From assembly GCF_946481715.1 (NCBI RefSeq), contig NZ_CAMLOV010000063.1:1-28205 (forward strand): a DNA stretch of 28,205 nucleotides, given 5' to 3'. This document shows positions 22,925 through 28,205 of the stretch, piece by piece. The notes beneath the pieces are model-generated. The model was not told the DNA's origin, did no database searches, and saw only the letters and a list, made by a program, of their open reading frames with translations. Origin of the DNA: an uncultured Mucilaginibacter sp. (GTDB taxonomy: Bacteria; Bacteroidota; Bacteroidia; Sphingobacteriales; Sphingobacteriaceae). Each line of letters starts with the position of its first letter. Position 1 is the stretch's first letter. A program made the position numbers and the translations under genes.

Positions 22925-22959
22925 AAAAAAGGGAAGGCCGAACAAGCGTTCCCTTTTTT
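22925..22959 (+). terminator. Ferredoxin terminator
   Basis: A perfect 11-pair stem aaaaaagggaa/ttccctttttt (22925-22935 with 22949-22959), followed by T, 22 bases after the ferredoxin stop. Confidence 0.93.
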
Positions 22960-23010
22960 TGTTAACTTGAACTTTTATTAACCTACATTCGTAACACGCT
23001 TTCTTGACCA

Positions 23011-23772
23011 ATGGAATACGGCATTTGTAATCTTGCTATTGTGCCCTTGCGCGCCGAACCCAGCGACCGCAGCGAAATGGTATCGCAGCTTTTATTTGGC
23101 GAAGCGTTTGAGGTTATTGAGTATAATAATAAATGGGCTAAAATTGTTACAGCCATAGACAATTACCCTGGTTGGATAGATCGCCTGCAGTTTTCCACGC
23201 TGGGGCATATCGCTTATCAGGATCTGCAGCGGCAACCTGCCCCGCTCACCTACCGCCCCGTTACACAAGCGTGGAAGATCATCGATAATTCAATTATTTA
23301 TCTTCCTGCAGGCAGTTCGCTTGCCTTTTTGCAGGGCACCACAAGTTATATAGGCAGTCAAAAATTTGAGATTATTGGCGAAATAGGCGAAACAGACCAT
23401 GTTGCCAATATCGCCCGCTCGTACTTAAATGCACCCTACCTTTGGGGCGGACGCACGCATTTTGGCATCGACTGCTCGGGTTTTACCCAGGTTGTTTACC
23501 ACTTATGCGGCGTGAATTTAAAACGCGATGCTTCTATGCAGGCCAAAGAAGGAAAACTGATAGAAAACCTCGCCCAAACCAAACTGGGCGACCTTGCCTT
23601 TTTTAATAACCCGGAAGGGAAAATAACCCATGTGGGTATAATGCTTAACAATGGGCAAATTATACATGCATCGGGCAAGGTGAAAATTGATTTGCTGGAT
23701 GCCGAGGGGATATGGTCTGAAGACCTAAAGCGCTATACCCATAAGCTGAATGTGATAAAGCGGTATTTTTAA
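23011..23772 (+). CDS. NlpC/P60 (C40) peptidase with N-terminal SH3 domain
   Basis: 253 residues: an SH3b-like domain (1-60, with VPLRAEPSDRSEMVSQLLFGE), a linker or second SH3-like region (about 75-125), and the C40 domain with Cys155 in GIDCSGFTQ, His207 in THVGI and the polar third residue His219 in IIHASG. No signal peptide is visible, so it is probably cytoplasmic, like the YkfC-type gamma-D-glutamyl-L-diamino acid peptidases that recycle murein tripeptides. This would fit with the dipeptide epimerase at the start of the window, though the two genes are 22 kb apart. It overlaps the WD40 gene's stop by four bases. Confidence 0.9.
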   Translation: MEYGICNLAIVPLRAEPSDRSEMVSQLLFGEAFEVIEYNNKWAKIVTAIDNYPGWIDRLQFSTLGHIAYQDLQRQPAPLTYRPVTQAWKIIDNSIIYLPAGSSLAFLQGTTSYIGSQKFEIIGEIGETDHVANIARSYLNAPYLWGGRTHFGIDCSGFTQVVYHLCGVNLKRDASMQAKEGKLIENLAQTKLGDLAFFNNPEGKITHVGIMLNNGQIIHASGKVKIDLLDAEGIWSEDLKRYTHKLNVIKRYF

Positions 23773-24671
23773 AATTCAACCTTCCAGCGCATGATGATCT
23801 TATCATCGCTCACCGAGAGGAGTTCATCACCATTCCATGCCAGTTTATTGATAGAAAGCACATGCGAAGGGTGCCCTTTTTCGCGGCTGATGATCTTACG
23901 GAGTTTAAAATCGGCAGCATCCCATATTTTGATGCTTTTATCCATACTTGCCGTAGCAAAATAGGGGCGGGTGTGATGAAAAGCAATGTGGTTTACCGCA
24001 AACAAGTGCGCCGGGATATTTTGTATAAGGGTATAAGTTTTGTTATCCCATATTTTTACCTGCGCATCGCGGCCTCCGGAAACAAGGTAATCGCCGGCCG
24101 GGGAATACTGTAACGAAAAAACCGACATCGTGTGCCCGATGAGTGCTTTTATAGGGCTGTAATCTTCGGTATCGTAAACCACTACCTTATTATCGCGGCA
24201 GCCAAAGGCAACCCTGTCTTCGGCAGGATTTATGCCGATGCACCGTATGGTATCATGTGATACCTGGATGGTATGCAGTAATTCCATTGTTTTAAGGTTC
24301 CATACAGATACAGAGCCATCTTCACTCGCCACTAATAGTTCATTCTTTTTAGCGACGGCTTTAATATCAAAAATGGGTTTTATATGATGGCGCAGGCGAT
24401 GCGTTATTTTTTGCTCTATAAAATTAAAAACCAGCACCTCGCCGCTTCGTAGCCCGGCAAACATTAATGGATGGCCAACCGGGCAGTAAATGGCGTAAAT
24501 AGATGCCGGCACCGGGAACATTACTTTGATAAATTTATTATCATCAAGGCTCCACTCTACCAGTCCCTTATCGTTGCCACCGGTAAACAATACCCCCGGC
24601 TTTTGCGAAAGCTCCAGCGTAAATATCGGGTTGCCGTGGCCGGTGAGTTCTGCGTTTTTTTCTGCGTGCAT
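23769..24671 (-). CDS. Seven-bladed WD40 repeat protein
   Basis: 300 residues with seven WD40 repeats and nothing else: blades near 5-42, 48-85, 92-126, 133-168, 177-212, 220-254 and 264-300, each ending in a W/F-[DN] type dipeptide (EWSL, VFNF, VWNL, VYDT, IWD, IWD, RWKV). GH dipeptides are retained at blades 5 and 7. There is no signal peptide, so it is a cytoplasmic beta-propeller, probably a binding scaffold. Its partners are unknown. It follows hisIE by 92 bases on the same strand and may be read through from the histidine operon. Confidence 0.92.
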   Translation of the reverse strand: MHAEKNAELTGHGNPIFTLELSQKPGVLFTGGNDKGLVEWSLDDNKFIKVMFPVPASIYAIYCPVGHPLMFAGLRSGEVLVFNFIEQKITHRLRHHIKPIFDIKAVAKKNELLVASEDGSVSVWNLKTMELLHTIQVSHDTIRCIGINPAEDRVAFGCRDNKVVVYDTEDYSPIKALIGHTMSVFSLQYSPAGDYLVSGGRDAQVKIWDNKTYTLIQNIPAHLFAVNHIAFHHTRPYFATASMDKSIKIWDAADFKLRKIISREKGHPSHVLSINKLAWNGDELLSVSDDKIIMRWKVEF

Positions 24672-24677
24672 AGTATT

Positions 24678-24748
24678 CAGTTTGCAGTTGGCGGTGGGCA
24701 GTTTGCAGTTATTTGCAAGTTGACCAAAGTAATGCCAACTGCTAACTG
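24678..24748. repeat. Palindrome of cagtttgcagttgg words
   Basis: cagtttgcagttggc (24678-24692) pairs with gccaactgctaactg (24734-24748), 14 of 15. A second direct copy of gcagtttgcagtt lies at 24698-24710. It occupies the gap between hisIE and the WD40 gene. Confidence 0.75.
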
Positions 24749-24763
24749 AAACCTGCCAACTTT

Positions 24764-25351
24764 CTAACGGTGCCTTTCCTCCAAATTTTTTGCTATCCTC
24801 TCCAAAGTTAGGTTCTTTTCGCGAAGCAAAACCAACAGGTGAAACACCAGGTCTGATGCTTCGTTTATGAGGTCGGTTTCAGTTTCGGCTAAAGCGGCTA
24901 TTACCGTTTCTACGCCTTCTTCGCCCACTTTTTGGGCTATTTTATTAAGGCCTTTGGCGCGTAATTTATTTACGTAGGAGCCCTCTACCGGGTTGGCGTA
25001 CCTATCGGCAATAATACCTTCTAACTGCATAATAAAGTTCTGGTTGTATTCCGTTTGGAAACAGCTGCGCGAGCCTGTGTGGCAGGTTGGCCCATCGGCA
25101 CTCACTTTTATCAGCAGGGTGTCGTTATCGCAATCTATATGCATGGTTTTTACATGCAGGTAGTTTTTGCTGGTTTCGCCCTTGGTCCATAGGCGGTTTT
25201 TGGATCGGGAGAAAAAAGTAACTACATTTTCGGCCACGGTTTTATCGTAAGCCTCCTGGTTCATGTAACCCAGCATCAGTACCTCAAGGGTGTGCTCGTC
25301 CTGTATAATAACGGGTACTAAACCGTCTGTTTTGTTGAAATCGATGTTCAT
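24764..25351 (-). CDS. hisIE: Bifunctional HisIE (PR-AMP cyclohydrolase/PR-ATP pyrophosphatase)
   Basis: 195 residues. HisI part (1-105): [27 protein letters not shown], the metal site HIDCDND (71-77), and zinc cysteines near Cys90 and Cys97 in [10 protein letters not shown]. HisE part (107-195): [12 protein letters not shown], the EEGVE magnesium motif (144-148) and [12 protein letters not shown]. It performs steps two and three of histidine synthesis. Last gene of the his operon, after hisF and a repeat-bearing spacer of 73 bases. Confidence 0.97.
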   Translation of the reverse strand: MNIDFNKTDGLVPVIIQDEHTLEVLMLGYMNQEAYDKTVAENVVTFFSRSKNRLWTKGETSKNYLHVKTMHIDCDNDTLLIKVSADGPTCHTGSRSCFQTEYNQNFIMQLEGIIADRYANPVEGSYVNKLRAKGLNKIAQKVGEEGVETVIAALAETETDLINEASDLVFHLLVLLREKNLTLERIAKNLEERHR

Positions 25352-25369
25352 TTTTCTTTCTTTATCATT

Positions 25370-25399
25370 ACGTCATTGCTTCGTGCCTCGCAATAACGT
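25370..25399. repeat. MITE-like element remnant, internal deletion
   Basis: acgtcattgcttcgtgcctcgcaataacgt equals the outer end of a left arm joined directly to a right arm; the junction falls on ATTGC, a word present in both arms of the complete elements. It lies in the hisF-hisIE spacer and still forms a small hairpin. Confidence 0.65.
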
Positions 25400-25424
25400 G
25401 GTGGCTGTTGGGTATAGCGTACGC

Positions 25425-26180
25425 TCACACCCTCACCTCTATATTATTCTCTTTTAAAATCGTCTTCAGATCAGGTATCAATATCTCGCCATAGTGAAAT
25501 ACCGAAGCTGCCAAAGCCGCATCTACATTGGTTTGCTGAAACACATCCACAAAATGCTGCACCGACCCCGCACCGCCCGAAGCAATAACCGGGATATTCA
25601 CCGCATTGTTTACCTGCGTTAAAAACCCATTATCGAAACCTGCCTTGGTGCCATCATGATCCATAGAGGTGAGCAGTATCTCGCCCGCGCCGCGGCTTTC
25701 GGCTTCCAGTATCCAGTCTAAAGTTTGTTTATCGGTTGGTAGACGCCCGCCGTTTAGGTGTACGATGTTTTTATCGCCCATTACCCGTGTATCCACCGCC
25801 ACAATTACAAATTGCACGCCAAATGCTTTCGCGAGGTCATCTATCAATGCCGGGTTGCGCACCGCTGCCGAGTTGATGGAGATCTTATCCGCGCCGGCGT
25901 TTAATAGCGCATCGGCATCTGCAATTTCTGTAATTCCACCGCCAATAGTAAAAGGGATGTTAATTTGTCGTGCAACGGCTTTTACGAGCTCTATGAGTGT
26001 TTTGCGTTTTTCTACGGTGGCGCTTATATCCAGGAACACCAGCTCGTCGGCACCTTGCTGGGAGTAGTTCCAGGCGAGCTCAACCGGGTCGCCTGCATCG
26101 CGCAGGTCGACAAAGTTAACGCCCTTTACAGTGCGGCCGTCTTTAACGTCTAAACAGGGAATTATTCTTTTAGCAAGCAT
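25425..26180 (-). CDS. hisF: Imidazole glycerol phosphate synthase, cyclase subunit HisF
   Basis: 251 residues, starting at [15 protein letters not shown], the near-invariant HisF N-terminus with catalytic Asp11. The frame stays open 23 codons further upstream, but that part reads through a MITE-like repeat and must be excluded. TIGGGI (phosphate site), [16 protein letters not shown] (second catalytic Asp region), [15 protein letters not shown] and ASGGAGS are all present. With HisH it forms imidazole glycerol phosphate and AICAR. It lies between hisA and hisIE. Confidence 0.98.
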   Translation of the reverse strand: MLAKRIIPCLDVKDGRTVKGVNFVDLRDAGDPVELAWNYSQQGADELVFLDISATVEKRKTLIELVKAVARQINIPFTIGGGITEIADADALLNAGADKISINSAAVRNPALIDDLAKAFGVQFVIVAVDTRVMGDKNIVHLNGGRLPTDKQTLDWILEAESRGAGEILLTSMDHDGTKAGFDNGFLTQVNNAVNIPVIASGGAGSVQHFVDVFQQTNVDAALAASVFHYGEILIPDLKTILKENNIEVRV

Positions 26181-26198
26181 GAGTTTTTTATAATCAGG

Positions 26199-26281
26199 CG
26201 TCATTGCGAGGAACGAAGCAATCTCCCTACGAGCAGAGCGGTAATGCAAAGCTTAGTGATTGCTTTGTTTCTCGCAATGAC
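26199..26281 (-). repeat. MITE-like dispersed inverted repeat, copy 3
   Basis: Arms 26200-26223 and 26258-26281 (tcattgcgaggaacgaagca and its inverse) pair with two to three mismatches. The middle 26233-26256 matches the reverse complement of 513-536 in 22 of 24 bases, so it is the same element as copy 1 turned round. It is inserted in the hisA-hisF spacer of the his operon. Confidence 0.85.
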
Positions 26282-26318
26282 ATGGTGGGAATGCAGGGCT
26301 TTCAGACCCACGGCTCGG

Positions 26319-27068
26319 TTAAATCGATATCAAACTCTCCAAATTCCAGTTTTTAATTTCTTCTATGCTGATATGGCCCTCGTAAATGGCTTTACCTACC
26401 ACGCACGATTCTACTTTGATATTATTTAATTGCTCGATATCCGCCATGGAGCTTACGCCGCCCGATGCAATGAGTTTAATAAATGGCGAATGATCCAGCA
26501 GTTTTTCGTACAGATCTACGCCTGCGCCGCCGAGTTTGCCATCTTTATTAATATCGGTACACAAAAAGCGGAAGAAACCGAGCGACAAGCACTTGTCTAC
26601 ATAATCCATCAGTTTTATTGGCGAGCTTTCCATCCAGCCGGAGTATTTTATTACTTCGTCCAGTACATCAATGGCAATAACCACTTGGTCGCTACATTTA
26701 TCGCGGCCGCAGATGGCTTTGCTCAAATCATGCAGAAAGGTGGGGTTGGTTAGTGCTTGTGTGCCCACAATAACGCGGTGTACGCCGGCATCTATCAATT
26801 CTTTTACTTTATCAATGCTGCGGATACCGCCGCCATATTGCACCTGCATATCTGTTTTGCGGATCACATCAAACAGGTATTGCTGGTTAGTAAAGTCGTT
26901 TTTTGCGCCGTTCAGGTCTATGACGTGAATGAAGTTGGTGCCGTTGCTTTGGTACCGCTCTATCATTTCTTCCAGGGTAACATCATACTCAGTTACCTGG
27001 CCGTAGTCGCCTTCGCGCAGCCTTACAACTTTTTTGTTTAAAATATCAATGGCGGGGATTATATACAT
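26319..27068 (-). CDS. hisA: HisA (ProFAR isomerase)
   Basis: 249 residues of the (beta-alpha)8 barrel sister of HisF: IIPAIDILNKKVVRLREGDYG at the N-terminus with catalytic Asp8, FIHVIDLNGAK, VQYGGGIRS (phosphate site), RVIVGTQAL, the second-half TDINKDGKLGGAG and LIASGGVSS. It opens the ribose ring of ProFAR by Amadori rearrangement. The hisH stop lies five bases upstream on the same strand, so the two are tightly coupled. Confidence 0.97.
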   Translation of the reverse strand: MYIIPAIDILNKKVVRLREGDYGQVTEYDVTLEEMIERYQSNGTNFIHVIDLNGAKNDFTNQQYLFDVIRKTDMQVQYGGGIRSIDKVKELIDAGVHRVIVGTQALTNPTFLHDLSKAICGRDKCSDQVVIAIDVLDEVIKYSGWMESSPIKLMDYVDKCLSLGFFRFLCTDINKDGKLGGAGVDLYEKLLDHSPFIKLIASGGVSSMADIEQLNNIKVESCVVGKAIYEGHISIEEIKNWNLESLISI

Positions 27069-27073
27069 TGCTT

Positions 27074-27664
27074 TTAGATTTGTGAAAAGTTTGTCAATAG
27101 TTGTTCGCCGTAGGCGCCTGATTTCTCGGGGTGAAATTGCACGCCATAGAAATTACCCCGCCAAATTGATGCCGAAAATTTGTTGATGTAATTTGTTGAC
27201 GATAAAGTGTATAATGGGTCATACTCAATAAAGTATGAATGTACAAAGTAAAAGTGTGATCCCGTTGGAATATTTGCAAAAAGTGGGTTTTCTTTTTCGG
27301 GGTAAACCTGGTTCCAGCCGGTATGCGGTACCTTAAAACCGTCGGTTTGCGGGAATTTCAGTGTTTTAATGGGGAACAGATCCAAAAGGTTGCTGTCTCC
27401 TTCTTCGCTGTAGCTGGTAAGTAGCTGCATACCCACGCAAATGCCCAGGGTAGGCTTATCAAGCGCTTTTATGGCAGGCACCAGCCCGGTGCTTTCCAAT
27501 TTGTGCATGGCAGCGCCGGCGTGGCCCACACCGGGAATAATGTAGCGGTCGTACTTTTCAAAATCAGCTTCTGTGCTGATCATGCCATAGGCAATGCCCA
27601 ACCGCTCTAAAGTAGCAGTAAGCGAGAATATGTTGCCGGCACCGTATCTTATTATACCTATCAT
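27074..27664 (-). CDS. hisH: HisH (IGP synthase glutaminase subunit)
   Basis: 196 residues, a class I glutamine amidotransferase: RYGAGNIFS, the oxyanion region PGVGHAG, nucleophile Cys76 in LGICVGMQLL, FVHSYF and the triad His178/Glu180 in VQFHPEKSG. It releases ammonia that is channelled to HisF. It follows hisB after an 86-base spacer holding a 21-pair hairpin, and ends five bases before hisA. Confidence 0.97.
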   Translation of the reverse strand: MIGIIRYGAGNIFSLTATLERLGIAYGMISTEADFEKYDRYIIPGVGHAGAAMHKLESTGLVPAIKALDKPTLGICVGMQLLTSYSEEGDSNLLDLFPIKTLKFPQTDGFKVPHTGWNQVYPEKENPLFANIPTGSHFYFVHSYFIEYDPLYTLSSTNYINKFSASIWRGNFYGVQFHPEKSGAYGEQLLTNFSQI

Positions 27665-27680
27665 GTTTTTAGAGAATCAA

Positions 27681-27746
27681 GAGTCAAGATGCAAGAATCA
27701 AGAGAGCTCAAAATAAGCTTGTCTCTTGATTCTTGCATCTTGATTC
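27681..27746. repeat. Perfect 21-pair hairpin between hisB and hisH
   Basis: Bases 27684-27704 (tcaagatgcaagaatcaagag) are the exact inverse complement of 27723-27743; three further pairs extend the stem and agct words at 27705 and 27716 can close the loop. The arm is itself a repeat of caaga/tcaag words. On the minus strand it lies 5 to 70 bases after the hisB stop, without a clean T tract. Confidence 0.85.
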
Positions 27747-27750
27747 TATC

Positions 27751-28205
27751 TTACAAAAGCCCTTTTGTAGACGGTAAAACCATCTTATTCACGTCCCTTT
27801 TTACCGCCATTTTTATGGCTTTGGCAAAGGCTTTAAATATAGCTTCTATTTTGTGATGTTCGTTTTGCCCTTCGGCTTTTATATTAAGATTGCTTTTTGA
27901 TGCATCGCTGAATGATTTGAAGAAGTGGTAAAACATCTCCGTAGGCACATCACCCACCTTTTCGCGTTTAAATTCGGCATCCCAAACTATCCAGTTACGC
28001 CCGCCAAAATCAATGGCAGCCTGTGCAAGGCAATCATCCATGGGCAGGCAAAAACCATAACGCTCAATACCCATTTTATTGCCTAAAGCGGTGGCTATCA
28101 CCTCGCCAAGCGCAATGCCGGTATCTTCTATGGTGTGGTGCTCGTCTATATGCAGATCTCCTTTGGCGGTAACTTCCAGGTCGATGCCGCCGTGGCGGGC
28201 TATCT
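27751..28205 (-). CDS. hisB: Imidazoleglycerol-phosphate dehydratase (HisB), C-terminal part
   Basis: 151 codons, open to the window end. The translation includes the metal site [15 protein letters not shown] (bases 28110-28154), [48 protein letters not shown] and the KMVLPSTKG end, all standard for IGP dehydratase. Two manganese ions are held by the histidine clusters. The N-terminus, and whether it is fused to a histidinol-phosphatase domain as in many Bacteroidota, lies outside. First visible gene of the his operon. Confidence 0.97.
   Translation of the reverse strand, partial: IARHGGIDLEVTAKGDLHIDEHHTIEDTGIALGEVIATALGNKMGIERYGFCLPMDDCLAQAAIDFGGRNWIVWDAEFKREKVGDVPTEMFYHFFKSFSDASKSNLNIKAEGQNEHHKIEAIFKAFAKAIKMAVKRDVNKMVLPSTKGLL

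Noticed and set aside
26181..26249. Longer N-terminus for HisF
   Set aside because: The added residues are translated from the MITE-like repeat; the HisF family starts at [11 protein letters not shown].

Overview
The window looks like chromosomal DNA of a Bacteroidota member, most probably Sphingobacteriaceae (Mucilaginibacter or Pedobacter-like). This is inferred from protein style (M1 and P1 secreted peptidases, fused HisIE, LuxC-type acyl-CoA reductase beside a ferredoxin, carboxypeptidase-like regulatory domains), signal peptides ending in A-x-A-Q, the near absence of Shine-Dalgarno sequences, promoter boxes of the TTG-N19-TAnnTTTG type, and intergenic repeats such as 'cattgcgaggaacgaagcaatct' and 'cacgcaaaggcgcaaag'. 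Thirty-four genes are supported. Two are cut by the window edges. No RNA gene, IS element, phage gene or CRISPR array was found.

Layout. 1-3400: the tail of a muropeptide dipeptide epimerase, then on the minus strand an M20 dipeptidase, a YbjQ protein and a membrane-anchored alpha/beta hydrolase. 3470-6184 (+): a housekeeping run with a Rossmann/DUF2520 protein, a 2Fe-2S ferredoxin, IscX, a KdsC-type phosphatase and Maf. 6301-8280 (-): a secreted M1 metallopeptidase. 8407-10151 (+): a three-gene cluster in which two paralogues carry a Cys/His-rich domain in front of what looks like an internal signal peptide, and two members carry a carboxypeptidase-regulatory-like domain. 10148-13330 (-): a Ppx/GppA phosphatase and a NatAB-type ABC exporter. 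13418-15884: a secreted nucleoside hydrolase (+) and a secreted P1 peptidase (-). 16024-18085: two similar-sized multi-pass membrane proteins of unknown function (-) and a small outer-membrane barrel-like protein (+). 18303-22443 (-): dnaJ, grpE, an FtsE-like ATPase with a conserved 67-residue partner, and a LuxC-type reductase. 22549-24671: a 4Fe-4S ferredoxin and an NlpC/P60 peptidase (+), and a seven-bladed WD40 protein (-). 24764-28205 (-): histidine operon, transcribed hisB-hisH-hisA-hisF-hisIE.

The genes are mostly housekeeping: histidine synthesis, protein folding, Fe-S metabolism, LPS Kdo synthesis, nucleotide hygiene and secreted hydrolases. The more unusual content is (i) the Cys-domain/internal-signal-peptide cluster at 8.4-10.2 kb and (ii) the intergenic DNA. 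Nearly every longer intergenic gap holds an imperfect palindrome. Some belong to a dispersed MITE-like family (487-570, 6188-6285, 26199-26281, with a loop-deleted remnant at 25370-25399). Others are built from short words unique to that gap (gtgaatta, tggcagttgcag, attgagtcatt, cagtttgcagttgg, caagaatcaagatg, aagttg, aatcggtgcaatca), as if one process builds palindromes from local sequence.
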